From the NCBI GenBank assembly GCA_040384645.1, contig JAZKIX010000145.1, positions 1-15,495 of the forward strand: a stretch of DNA of 15,495 bases, given 5' to 3'. A program made the translations under genes and the position numbers. Positions within the stretch are counted from its first letter, which is position 1, and every line of letters begins with the position of its first letter. The notes under the pieces are model-generated. The model ran no database searches and was not told where the DNA came from. It worked only from the letters and a program-made list of their open reading frames with translations. Shown here one piece after another: positions 7,501 to 15,495 of the stretch. Source of the DNA: JAZKIX01 sp040384645. Its GTDB lineage: Bacteria > Pseudomonadota > Gammaproteobacteria > Burkholderiales > Burkholderiaceae_D.

Positions 7501-8402
7501 CAGTCAAATTCGCCGGCCATGGCATCGAGCGCGGCAAGCTTAGCCTCGATGTCAATTACAACGTCAAGCCCGACGGCCAACTCAGCGCCAGCAACAATAT
7601 CGTGCTCAATCAGTTGCAATTCGGCGATGAAGTCAAAGGCGCGCCCAACAGCTTGCCCGTCAAGCTGGCCGTGGCTTTGCTGGCCGACCGTAATGGCGTG
7701 ATCGACATTAATTTGCCGATTAGCGGTTCGCTCAACGACCCGCAGTTCCGGCTTGGCGCAGTGATCTGGAAAGTCATCGGCAATCTGGTAGTCAAGGCGC
7801 TCACCTCGCCATTTAGCTTGCTGACCGGCGCTTTCAGCAGCGGTGGCAATGAGCTAAGCGTAGTCAGCTTTGCGCCCGGCAGCAGCGTGCTGGCGCCGGA
7901 TGCCATGGCCGGCCTGAATAAAGTCGCCGCCGCACTCACCGAGCGGCCCGCCCTCAAGATGACTGTGGTCGGCAGCGCCAGCTTGGAAATTGAACGCGAG
8001 GCGCTAAAAGCAGAACGCCTGAAAGCCATGTTATTGGCAGAAAAACGCCGCCGCGCCGTCATCAACGGCGACGATGCCGCCGCCGTGACAACCATCGATG
8101 TGGCGGAAATGCCGGCCTTGCTAAGCGAAGTCTATAAACGTGCCGACATCCCCAAACCGCGTAGTGTGGCCGGCGCAGCCAAGGAAATCGCATTCGCCGA
8201 TATGGAAGCACTGCTGCTGACCAGCATCAGCGTCAACGAAGACGCGATCCGCGAGCTGGCCCTGCAACGCGGCATCGCGGTCAAGGATTACCTGGCGTCG
8301 CAACACCTGCCGCTAGAACGACTGTTTTTGGGCGCGCCCAAACCGGCCCAAACTGAGCCGGATTGGAAGCCGCATGCGCAATTGAGTTTGGCAAGCGGGT
8401 GA
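4528..8402 (+). CDS. AsmA-like DUF748 envelope protein, interrupted by an assembly gap
   Basis: One long gene of about 1285 aa once the gap at 6662-6671 is resolved. An N-terminal membrane anchor (residues about 15-39, WAVAGLLALWLLLWLVVPPL) is followed by KSQIEQRGGEKLGRKLSIG, the usual AsmA-like opening. The rest would lie in the periplasm. Four modules share a core like LxxGxVxFxDR (4990, 5770, 6466 and 7227). They are separated by Ala/Thr/Pro-rich linkers at about residues 341-407 and 608-639. The DUF748 hallmark LADRNGVIDINLPISGSLND starts at about residue 1046. A C-terminal domain follows (FAPGSSVLAPDAM...), resembling the start of OmpA-like folds. AsmA-superfamily members such as TamB and YhdP are linked to phospholipid transport to the outer membrane; that role here is inference. 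ATG 4528 was chosen because the membrane anchor follows it as in the family; TTG 4480 and GTG 4498 are alternatives and none has a clear ribosome binding site. The gene probably forms its own transcription unit. Confidence 0.88.
6662..6671. other. Assembly gap of ten Ns inside the DUF748 gene
   Basis: Ten Ns separate two fragments in different frames. The bases before the gap end in AGCTTGA and the bases after it start with AGCTTGA. Removing the Ns and one copy of this 7-mer (17 bp in total) gives the codons GGC AGC TTG ATG TGG AGC and one uninterrupted frame (HYRGSLMWSPLAL). The Ns are therefore best read as a scaffold join of overlapping contigs, not a real frameshift. Missing sequence of another length cannot be excluded. 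Confidence 0.9.
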
Positions 8403-8930
8403 AGGGTTGTGGTTTACCTTCCTTTCGGTGCAGCAAGGCTCGCAGTTGCCAGGAGCAAGAGAGGCAATACAGAGTTTTGCAGGCCATTAAAAAATTATTC
8501 GATATTTTCTATAAAATTCGGGGGTATAAGCATAAATATGGGCTATCCCGCACGAATTCATTGGCGCTTTAAATATACACCTGCCAGTATATTTTTACCT
8601 ATGCAGACCAAAAAATGCTTTTTTGTACGACGCTAAGCGCGACGTGCCGCATTCAAGCAAGATGATTGCCGCGTTTTCAGTGCTTAATCTCCGGGATTAA
8701 TCCGGCAGCCGATGATTGGCGAGGCGCTGTCAGGCGGTCGTGGGGCGCTTGCCCTTGCCGGATCGGGCTGGAAGAAGGGGGCAAATGATATGATTGCGGC
8801 CCAAAGCGCTATCTTTTCTGCCCTTGATCAGGCGTGCTCAGGGTAAAATTTTCAGCTTATTTCTTGCTTGTCGTGTGCTTATGCTGATCTTATTTATTTC
8901 ATTATTACCCTTTTTCACTAGCCCAATCAC
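8403..8930. other. 528-bp intergenic region before smc
   Basis: No convincing gene is found on either strand; the short frames at 8409-8636 and 8363-8572 lack coding character. The part from 8485 to 8640 is AT-rich. It contains a promoter-like element (8487-8515), a CAAAAAA/TTTTTTG hairpin (8609-8625) and AATTCG/CGAATT arms around 8516-8563. Further right is the 10-bp palindrome GGATTAATCC (8694-8703). I found no strong intrinsic terminator after the DUF748 stop and no good -35/-10 pair just before smc; TAAAAT at 8844-8849 is a weak -10 candidate. A small RNA is possible but not shown. Confidence 0.5.
8487..8515 (+). promoter_or_regulatory. Promoter-like element upstream of smc
   Basis: TTAAAA (8487-8492, 4 of 6) is followed after 17 bp by TATAAA (8510-8515, 5 of 6) on the plus strand. 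It would give an unusually long leader of about 400 nt for smc, or a small RNA. The surrounding AT-richness makes a chance match likely. Confidence 0.25.
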
Positions 8931-11900
8931 GTGCGTTTAACTTCTATCAAATTGTCGGGATTCAAGTCCTTCGTCGATCCCACCAACTTCCAGGTGCCGG
9001 GGCAACTGGTGGGCGTGGTGGGGCCGAACGGTTGCGGCAAGTCCAATATCATTGATGCCGTGCGCTGGGTTTTGGGTGAATCCAAGGCTTCCGAGTTGCG
9101 CGGCGAGTCCATGCAGGACGTTATTTTTAACGGCACCAATACCCGCAAACCGGCAGGCCGATCATCAGTCGAGCTGGTTTTCGACAACGGCGAAGGCAAA
9201 GCTGCCGGTCAGTGGGGCCAGTATGCAGAGATTGCCGTCAAGCGCACGCTGACACGCGACGGCACTTCGACTTACTACATCAATAATCAAGCGGTACGTC
9301 GCCGCGATATTCAAGACATTTTCCTCGGTACAGGCTTGGGCCCACGCGCTTACGCGATCATCGGGCAGGGCATGATTTCGCGCATTATTGAGTCGCGCCC
9401 CGAAGAATTGCGGGTATTTCTGGAAGAAGCGGCCGGCGTATCCAAGTACAAGGAGCGCCGCCGCGAAACTGAAAACCGCCTGCACGACACCCGCGAAAAC
9501 CTGATCCGGGTCGAAGACATCCTGCGCGAATTGAATGCCAACCTGAGCAAGCTGGAAGCGCAAGCCGCGGTCGCCAACCGCTTCCACGCCCTGCAATCGG
9601 ACCAGGATGAAAAGCAAAAGCTGCTGTGGCTATTGCGCAAGAACGAAGCCAAGTTGGAACAAAGCAAGTTTTTTCGCGAAATCGAACAGGGCCAGACCGA
9701 TCTGGAGCAACACACCGCCAAGTTGCGCCATGTCGAAGCCGAGCTGGAACAATTGCGGCAAACCCATTACGCCGTCGGCGACCGCCTGCATCAGGCGCAA
9801 GGCCATCTGTATCAAACCAATGCCGAGATCGGTAGCCTGGAAGCGCAAATCAAATTTGTGATCGAATCGCGCCTGCGCCTGAAACAGCAATTAGCCACAC
9901 TTGCCGCACAACGTGACCAGTGGCAACGTCAGGGCCAGCAAAATCAAGATGCGCTGGCCGAAGCCGAGTTTCATCTGGAAGAGCTGGCGATGCGGGTCGA
10001 GCAAACGCAAGAAAGCGCGCAGCAACATGGCGAACGGGTGCCGTTGCTGGAACAAGCCTGGCGCGAAGCGCAACTCAAAACCACCGAATCGCGTGCCAAG
10101 ATCATGCTAGCGCAACAGCAAATCGAGCTGGAATCGGCGCATCAACGTAATGCATCCAATATCCTGTCGAACCTAGCCAGCCGGCGCGAGCGCCTGACGC
10201 AAGAAAAAAATGGTTTGAGTACGCCGGACGGCGCACATTTGTCCAATATGCAGATGCAATTGGAAGAAAAGCAACTGGCACTGGAAGAAGCCACCTATTT
10301 GCTGGAAGCGGCGCAAGAGCAGCAACCGCAACTGGAAGAAGAACGGCGTGCTGCTCAAATGCAAGTCAATGCCGAAACCGCCGCCAATGCGCAATTGGAA
10401 GCGCGCTTGGGCGCCCTGAAACAGTTGCAAGAAAAAGTGCAGGCGCAGGGCAAAGTACAGCCGTGGTTGAAAAAGCACGAGCTCGACAGCTTGCCCCGCC
10501 TCTGGCAAAAACTGCAAATCGAGCAAGGCTGGGAAACCGCGTTGGAGTCGATCTTGCGCGAGCGTACTGCGGCGCTGGAAGTATCGAATATCGAATGGGC
10601 AAAAGCTTTCTTCAACGATGCGCCGCCGGCAAAACTGGCATTGTTTACGCCGCATATAGTGAACAGTCATTCGGCCGATGTCGATGCGCCGGCCGGTTTG
10701 AAATATTTTCTGAGCTTGTTGAAATTCAACGATGCCGGCTTGCGCGCCTTGCTGCAAGATTGGTTGCATAACGTATTTATCGCCGACGATCCGACTAGCG
10801 CATTTGCCGAGCGTGCCAAGTTGCCACTGGGCGCTTGTTTTGTGACGAAGCAAGGGCATTTGATCGGCAATGGCAGCGTGCGTTTTTATGCAGCCGATGC
10901 CGAGCAAGACGGCATGCTGGGACGGCAGCAGGAAATCGATAATATCGGCAAGCAATTGCGGGCGCAGCATCTGCTGGCGGACGAGGCAAGAACCCGTTCG
11001 GTACGCGCTGAAGCGGCTTTGTCGAATGTCATGCGCCAGTTGCAAGAATACCGGCAGCGGGTGCAGCAACTGACGCAGTCGCTGCACGGCTTGCAAATGG
11101 ACGTGGTCAAACTGTCGGAAGTGCATGCGCGATTCAACCAGCGCAGTACGCAGATCGTCACCGACCTGGCCGAGATTGCTGCTCAGGAATCGGAGCAACA
11201 GCAGATCAAGATGGAATCGGAACAGAAATTCGAAGAACTCGATATCGAATTGGGCGAGCTGCAAGAGCGGCATGAAAACGGCCAGACCGATTATCTTGCC
11301 AAAGAGCAGCAACTGGGCGATGCGCGCCAGCGCCTGCGCGATATGGAGCGTGCCGCGCAAGATGTGGAATATGCCGAAAAGTCGCACCGCAGCAAGATCG
11401 AAGAATTAAAACGCACGATTGCCACTGCAGTCGAGCAGACCACCCAGCTATTTGCCAGCATGCAGCAAGGCACGCTCGAGCTAGAAAACCTCGACGACCA
11501 AGCGGCGCAAGCCGGCATGCAGTCCTTGCTCGATAAGCGCAGCGATCAAGAGCGCGCCTTGTCCGATGCGCGCCACGAGCTGGATCAAATCACGCAGCGT
11601 CTACGCCATGCAGAAGAAGCACGGATGCAAGCGGAGCGCAGCCTACAGCCGCAGCGCGACAAGATCATGGAACTGCAATTGAAAGAGCAGGCGGCGCGCC
11701 TGAATCAAGAGCAATTCGCCCAGCAATTATTGGAAGCGCAAGCGGACGAAGCCGCATTGAGCGAAAAGTTGCATCCCGATCTGAAGCCGTCTTATTTACA
11801 GGGCGAAGTGACCCGTTTGAGCAATGCGATAATCGGGCTCGGTGCGGTCAATCTGGCAGCGCTGGATGAATTGTCGCAAGCCTCGGAGCGCAAGAACTTT

Positions 11901-12464
11901 CTGGATGCACAAAATGCCGATTTGACGGAAGCGATCAATACCTTGCAAGATGCAATCCATAAAATTGACAAGGAAACACGCGAACTGTTGCAAGTTACCT
12001 TCGATAAAGTCAATGGACATTTCGCCGAATTGTTCCCGATCCTGTTCGGTGGCGGCCAGGCCAAACTGATCATGACGGGCGACGAGATTCTTGATTCAGG
12101 CGTGCAAGTGATGGCGCAGCCGCCAGGGAAAAAGAATGCCACGATCCACCTATTGTCCGGCGGCGAAAAAGCATTGACGGCAACGGCCTTGGTATTCTCG
12201 ATGTTTCAACTCAATCCGGCGCCGTTTTGCCTGTTGGATGAAGTCGATGCACCGCTGGATGATTCCAATACCGAACGGTTCTGTAATATGGTTAAACGGA
12301 TGTCGGCCAATACGCAATTCTTATTTATTTCGCATAACAAAATTGCGATGGAAATGGCTCAACAATTGATTGGAGTGACGATGCAGGAACAAGGCGTATC
12401 GCGCATAGTGGCGGTCGACATGGAGTCGGCTGCAAGTTTTGCAAATGAGGCGCAAGCAGCATGA
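8931..12464 (+). CDS. smc: Chromosome partition protein Smc
   Basis: An 1177-aa SMC ATPase, the usual length for bacterial Smc. It organises and compacts the chromosome as a ring with ScpA and ScpB, which are not in this window. The N-terminal head has the Walker A motif GPNGCGKS (residues 31-38) and a Q-loop glutamine (IGQG, Q146). Long Gln/Glu-rich coiled-coil arms (about 165-510 and 670-1000) flank a hinge at about 515-665 (from LPRLWQKLQIEQGWE to GSVRFYAADAEQDG). The C-terminal head has the ABC signature LSGGEKA (1075-1081), Walker B FCLLDE (1099-1104), the D-loop DAPLDD and the switch histidine ISHNK. The start is GTG 8931. An in-frame TAG at 8919 rules out earlier starts, and MRLTSIKLSGFKSF is the standard Smc N-terminus. 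Its stop overlaps the zipA start by 4 bp, and it heads the smc-zipA-ligA operon. No anomaly is seen. Confidence 0.97.
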   Translation: MRLTSIKLSGFKSFVDPTNFQVPGQLVGVVGPNGCGKSNIIDAVRWVLGESKASELRGESMQDVIFNGTNTRKPAGRSSVELVFDNGEGKAAGQWGQYAEIAVKRTLTRDGTSTYYINNQAVRRRDIQDIFLGTGLGPRAYAIIGQGMISRIIESRPEELRVFLEEAAGVSKYKERRRETENRLHDTRENLIRVEDILRELNANLSKLEAQAAVANRFHALQSDQDEKQKLLWLLRKNEAKLEQSKFFREIEQGQTDLEQHTAKLRHVEAELEQLRQTHYAVGDRLHQAQGHLYQTNAEIGSLEAQIKFVIESRLRLKQQLATLAAQRDQWQRQGQQNQDALAEAEFHLEELAMRVEQTQESAQQHGERVPLLEQAWREAQLKTTESRAKIMLAQQQIELESAHQRNASNILSNLASRRERLTQEKNGLSTPDGAHLSNMQMQLEEKQLALEEATYLLEAAQEQQPQLEEERRAAQMQVNAETAANAQLEARLGALKQLQEKVQAQGKVQPWLKKHELDSLPRLWQKLQIEQGWETALESILRERTAALEVSNIEWAKAFFNDAPPAKLALFTPHIVNSHSADVDAPAGLKYFLSLLKFNDAGLRALLQDWLHNVFIADDPTSAFAERAKLPLGACFVTKQGHLIGNGSVRFYAADAEQDGMLGRQQEIDNIGKQLRAQHLLADEARTRSVRAEAALSNVMRQLQEYRQRVQQLTQSLHGLQMDVVKLSEVHARFNQRSTQIVTDLAEIAAQESEQQQIKMESEQKFEELDIELGELQERHENGQTDYLAKEQQLGDARQRLRDMERAAQDVEYAEKSHRSKIEELKRTIATAVEQTTQLFASMQQGTLELENLDDQAAQAGMQSLLDKRSDQERALSDARHELDQITQRLRHAEEARMQAERSLQPQRDKIMELQLKEQAARLNQEQFAQQLLEAQADEAALSEKLHPDLKPSYLQGEVTRLSNAIIGLGAVNLAALDELSQASERKNFLDAQNADLTEAINTLQDAIHKIDKETRELLQVTFDKVNGHFAELFPILFGGGQAKLIMTGDEILDSGVQVMAQPPGKKNATIHLLSGGEKALTATALVFSMFQLNPAPFCLLDEVDAPLDDSNTERFCNMVKRMSANTQFLFISHNKIAMEMAQQLIGVTMQEQGVSRIVAVDMESAASFANEAQAA

Positions 12465-13567
12465 CAGACCTACAAACCAGTTTGATCGCAATCGGCGGCG
12501 CTTTGCTTATCGGCGTCATTTCTTATAATAAATGGCAAGAATTCAAGGCAAAAAAGAGCGTCGAACGGGCTTTTTCCAGCGAACACGATGATGTCTTGAT
12601 GACGTCCGACAGCATCAAAAGTAGCGTCGCACATGCAGCCACTGGCGAACGGCATGAGCCGAGCATGAACAGCGTTGCAGGCACAGCCAATCAAGTGGGC
12701 GATGCTGCGCAAGAGCAGCCGCCGTCGACGTTCGCACCGGGTACCAGCTTCAAGGAATTGCCGATCGATCCCCTGATCGATTGCGCTATCTTGTTCGTGC
12801 TAGAGAATCCGGTACGGGGCGAAAAGGTATTGCCTGTGCTGCAAACTTTGCGCCATGTCGGCAATAAGGCGGTCAACTTTATCGGCCAACGCCAGAACCA
12901 AAGTGACGACGCGGCCGAAGGCAGTTGGGAGCCGATCGCCCACGGCGCGGTTTACGCCACGCTGCAAGCCGGCGTGCAATTGGCTAATCGCAGTAATGCT
13001 CTGAACGAGCTGGAATATTCCGAACTGGTGACACGCTTGCGTCACGTGGCCGATGAAATCGGCGCCGAGCTGGAATTGCCCGACATGATGGAAATCATGG
13101 GGCACGCCAAGGAATTGCATCAATTCGTGGCCGACCACGATGTGCAACTGGGTGTGAACGTGCAATCGAACGGCGCGCCGTGGGGCATTGCCACTTTGCT
13201 GACGGTATTTGAAAAGCAAGGCTTTGATTTGCGTCCCGATGGCCGCTTCGTCATGCCGGATGGCGATGGCGGATTTTTGTTTTCGCTGTCGACCAATGTC
13301 ACTTATGCGTCCGAGACGACATCGCGCCTGACCTTGCTGCTCAATGTGCCTTGTGTCGCTGCGGGGCGCGATGCCTTTGGTGCCATGATCGCCTGCGCCA
13401 AGTCGCAAGAAGCGCGGCTGGATGGCAGTATTGTCGATGACGGCAATCAGGTGCTGGGCGATGCTGCCTTGGGTGAGATTGCCGGGCAGGTCAAGGCGTT
13501 CTACGACGATATGCAGGCTGCTGAAATTCCCGCCGGATCGACCCGCGCACAACGTTTATTCAATTGA
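12461..13567 (+). CDS. zipA: ZipA-like cell division protein with FtsZ-binding C-terminal domain
   Basis: A 368-aa membrane-anchored divisome protein expected to tether FtsZ to the inner membrane. Residues 5-21 are the N-terminal transmembrane anchor (LQTSLIAIGGALLIGVI), followed by the basic segment KWQEFKAKK. Residues 40-100 are a flexible linker without the Pro/Gln-rich composition of E. coli ZipA. The ZipA C-terminal domain covers about 226-355: VQLGVNVQS, the GFDLRPDGRFVMPDGDG segment, LFSLS, and the final helix LGEIAGQVKAFYDDM. The part from 101 to 225 looks like a second, diverged copy of the same fold (see findings). ATG 12461 overlaps the smc stop as ATGA, so translation is probably coupled; a weak GAGG lies upstream. 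The ligA start follows 2 bp after the stop. The assignment rests on the C-terminal domain, the anchor and the gene position. Confidence 0.88.
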   Translation: MTDLQTSLIAIGGALLIGVISYNKWQEFKAKKSVERAFSSEHDDVLMTSDSIKSSVAHAATGERHEPSMNSVAGTANQVGDAAQEQPPSTFAPGTSFKELPIDPLIDCAILFVLENPVRGEKVLPVLQTLRHVGNKAVNFIGQRQNQSDDAAEGSWEPIAHGAVYATLQAGVQLANRSNALNELEYSELVTRLRHVADEIGAELELPDMMEIMGHAKELHQFVADHDVQLGVNVQSNGAPWGIATLLTVFEKQGFDLRPDGRFVMPDGDGGFLFSLSTNVTYASETTSRLTLLLNVPCVAAGRDAFGAMIACAKSQEARLDGSIVDDGNQVLGDAALGEIAGQVKAFYDDMQAAEIPAGSTRAQRLFN

Positions 13568-13569
13568 TC

Positions 13570-15495
13570 ATGGTTGCCGATTTACCACCAGCGGCTTCCC
13601 TGCCAGCCAGCATCCGCCCGGACGATTGGAGTGGCGCAGCCGAATGGTTGCGCCAGCAATTGCAGCAACACAATTACGCGTATTACGTACTCGATAGTCC
13701 GATCATTTCTGACGCGCAATACGACATGTTGTTCCAGCAATTGCAAGCGCTGGAGCTGGCGCATCCCGACTTGATCAGCAATGACTCGCCGACGCAAAGA
13801 GTGGGCGGCATCCCACTGCCGCAGTTTGCGCAGGTCGCGCATGCGATACCGATGCTGTCACTCAATAATGGTTTTGCCGATGACGACGTGATCGCCTTTG
13901 ACCGGAGAGTCAGGGAAGGTCTGGAGCACGACGGCGATGGCTTGGTCGAATATGCGGTGGACTTGAAATTCGACGGACTGGCGATCAGCCTGCGCTATGA
14001 AAATGGCTTGTTCGTGCAAGCGGCGACACGCGGCGACGGCGCCACCGGCGAGGATGTGACCGCCAATATCCGTACCGTGCGCGCAATTCCCTTGCGCTTG
14101 CATTCCGATGCGCCGCCTGCGGTACTGGAAGTGCGTGGCGAAGTCTTGATGTACAAAACCGATTTTGCTAATTTGAATGCGCGCCAGCGCGATGCGGGGC
14201 AAAAAGAATTTGTCAATCCGCGCAATGCCGCCGCCGGCAGTTTGCGCCAGCTTGATTCACGCATTACGGCACGCCGCTCCCTGCGATTTTTTGCCTACGG
14301 TATCGGCGTGCTGGAAGGGGCCGCGACGCCGCCTTCGCAATCGGCTCTATTGGATTGGTATATCCGGCTCGGCTTGCCGGTCTGCGCCGAGCGTGCCTTG
14401 ACCCAGGGTGCGGACAATTTGCTGGCGTTTTACCACGCAGTGGGCGAAAAACGTCTGCGCCTGCCTTACGAAATCGATGGCGTGGTCTACAAGGTCAATC
14501 GTTTTGCCGAACAGCAGCAATTGGGTTTCGTGTCGCGTGCGCCGCGCTTTGCGCTGGCGCACAAGTTTCCCGCGGAAGAAGCCACCACGGTGGTGCAAGA
14601 GATCGAAGTGCAGATTGGCCGCACCGGAGCCGTCACGCCGGTGGCACGACTACAGCCGGTATTCGTCGGTGGCGTCACCGTGACCAACGCCACGCTGCAC
14701 AATGAAGACGAAGTGCGGCGCAAGGATATCCGCATCGGCGACACCGTCGTGGTGCGCCGCGCCGGCGACGTGATCCCGGAAGTGGTCAGTTTCTTACCCG
14801 CCCTGCGGCCAGCCGATGCGCGTGAATTTGTGATGCCTGTGGCTTGCCCGATATGTGGTTCGGAAGTGGTAAAGGTCGAGGGCGAAGCGATTGCGCGTTG
14901 TTCCGGCGGCTGGATCAAATGTCCAGCCCAACGCAAGGGCGGTTTAATGCATTTTGTCTCGCGCCGCGCTATCGATGTCGAAGGGCTGGGCGAACAATTG
15001 ATCGAACAATTGGTCGATAAGCAGATTGTTACCACCGCAGCCGATTTATACAAGCTCGGCTTTACCAGTCTTGCGGCGCTGGACCGCATGGCCGACAAGT
15101 CCGCTAGCAACGTGCTGGCAGCGCTGGAGAAATCGAAATCAACCACGCTGGCACGCTTTATCTATGCACTCGGGATCCGCCATGTCGGCGAATCGACGGC
15201 TAAAGCGTTGGCGTTGCATTTCGGCAATCTTGACGCCTTGCTGGGCGCCAGTGAAGAGCAATTGATCGAAGTAGCCGACGTCGGCCCGGTAGTGGCGCGT
15301 TCGATCCGCGAGTTTTTATCCGACGCTCTCAATACCGAACTGATCGCCCAATTGCGCGCCGCTGGACTCCATTGGGCCGAAGGCGCGCAACCCGAAGCTG
15401 GTCCGGCCCATCTGGCCGGCATGACCTTTGTCCTCACCGGCACCTTACCAACCCTGACCCGCGATGCCGCGGCAGAAATGATCCAGGCCGCCGGC
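13570..15495 (+). CDS. ligA: NAD-dependent DNA ligase LigA, C-terminus cut by the window edge
   Basis: The frame is open from ATG 13570 to the window end (642 residues; the family is about 670-700). LigA seals nicks in duplex DNA using NAD+ in replication and repair. Domain Ia has the NAD-binding tyrosines (HNYAYYVLD, 34-42). The adenylation domain carries the catalytic lysine in LKFDG (K133, D135, G136), then TRGDG and the EVRGEV motif. An OB fold follows (about 335-415; KFPAEEATT, VGRTG-like QIGRTGAVTPVA). The zinc finger uses C426, C429, C444 and C451, with six residues between the last two instead of the usual five. Helix-hairpin-helix repeats (about 465-595; ALGIRHVGE, VADVGPVVA) come next, and the BRCT domain begins at about 615 (LAGMTFVLTGTLP). 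It starts 2 bp after the zipA stop with no visible ribosome binding site, so it is probably translated by reinitiation. Confidence 0.97.
   Translation, partial: MVADLPPAASLPASIRPDDWSGAAEWLRQQLQQHNYAYYVLDSPIISDAQYDMLFQQLQALELAHPDLISNDSPTQRVGGIPLPQFAQVAHAIPMLSLNNGFADDDVIAFDRRVREGLEHDGDGLVEYAVDLKFDGLAISLRYENGLFVQAATRGDGATGEDVTANIRTVRAIPLRLHSDAPPAVLEVRGEVLMYKTDFANLNARQRDAGQKEFVNPRNAAAGSLRQLDSRITARRSLRFFAYGIGVLEGAATPPSQSALLDWYIRLGLPVCAERALTQGADNLLAFYHAVGEKRLRLPYEIDGVVYKVNRFAEQQQLGFVSRAPRFALAHKFPAEEATTVVQEIEVQIGRTGAVTPVARLQPVFVGGVTVTNATLHNEDEVRRKDIRIGDTVVVRRAGDVIPEVVSFLPALRPADAREFVMPVACPICGSEVVKVEGEAIARCSGGWIKCPAQRKGGLMHFVSRRAIDVEGLGEQLIEQLVDKQIVTTAADLYKLGFTSLAALDRMADKSASNVLAALEKSKSTTLARFIYALGIRHVGESTAKALALHFGNLDALLGASEEQLIEVADVGPVVARSIREFLSDALNTELIAQLRAAGLHWAEGAQPEAGPAHLAGMTFVLTGTLPTLTRDAAAEMIQAAG

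Noticed and set aside
6675..8402. Separate second gene starting at TTG 6675
   Set aside because: It starts in the middle of an AsmA-like module directly after the N-run, and the 7-bp overlap joins it to the frame upstream.
8609..8625. CAAAAAA/TTTTTTG hairpin as a terminator of the DUF748 gene
   Set aside because: The stem is almost only A:T pairs and lies about 200 bp after the stop codon, so it would be a weak terminator at best.
10173..11387. 404-aa open frame on the minus strand inside smc
   Set aside because: It is antisense to the Smc coiled coil and hinge. The repeated Leu/Phe/Gln pattern mirrors Gln/Glu/Lys codons of the coiled coil.
1..15495. CRISPR arrays, tRNA or rRNA genes, insertion sequences
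   Set aside because: I saw no regularly spaced repeats, no tRNA-like cloverleaf or rRNA sequence, and no transposase-like protein on either strand.

Overview
The window looks like chromosomal DNA of a betaproteobacterium of the order Burkholderiales, most likely the family Oxalobacteraceae. The evidence is the gene order smc-zipA-ligA, the Smc and LigA protein sequences, a long ZipA-like protein of the Burkholderiales type, and moderately GC-rich codon use. No sequence search could be run, so family names rest on recognised motifs.

Layout. (1) Positions 1-1570, minus strand, are an accessory-looking segment. It holds an AT-rich unrecognised gene that runs off the left edge (473 to 1) and, upstream of it, a GSU2403-family nucleotidyltransferase-fold protein (1505-558). 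The latter has a strong promoter wrapped in a perfect 14-bp inverted repeat. (2) Positions 1570-4095, minus strand, encode a large exported multidomain esterase: alpha/beta hydrolase, Ig-like, PKD-like and malectin-like domains. (3) Positions 4096-4527 are a divergent intergenic region with a 17-bp direct repeat pair, a stem-loop and promoter-like elements. (4) Positions 4528-8402, plus strand, are one AsmA-like DUF748 envelope protein of about 1285 aa. It is broken in this assembly by a run of ten Ns at 6662-6671; the flanks share a 7-bp overlap that rejoins the frame exactly. (5) Positions 8403-8930 are a 528-bp intergenic stretch with no convincing gene. (6) Positions 8931-15495, plus strand, are the tightly packed operon smc-zipA-ligA, with ligA cut by the right edge in its BRCT domain.

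How the genes work together. The right half is housekeeping: chromosome organisation (Smc), divisome anchoring of FtsZ (ZipA) and DNA nick sealing (LigA), in an overlapping, probably translationally coupled operon. The DUF748 protein belongs to the envelope AsmA-like group. The esterase is probably a secreted carbohydrate or polyester hydrolase. The left end is the most accessory-like part. The nucleotidyltransferase gene with its operator-like repeat, plus the AT-rich neighbour, is the best candidate for an undescribed system, but the window cuts it off before its function can be judged.
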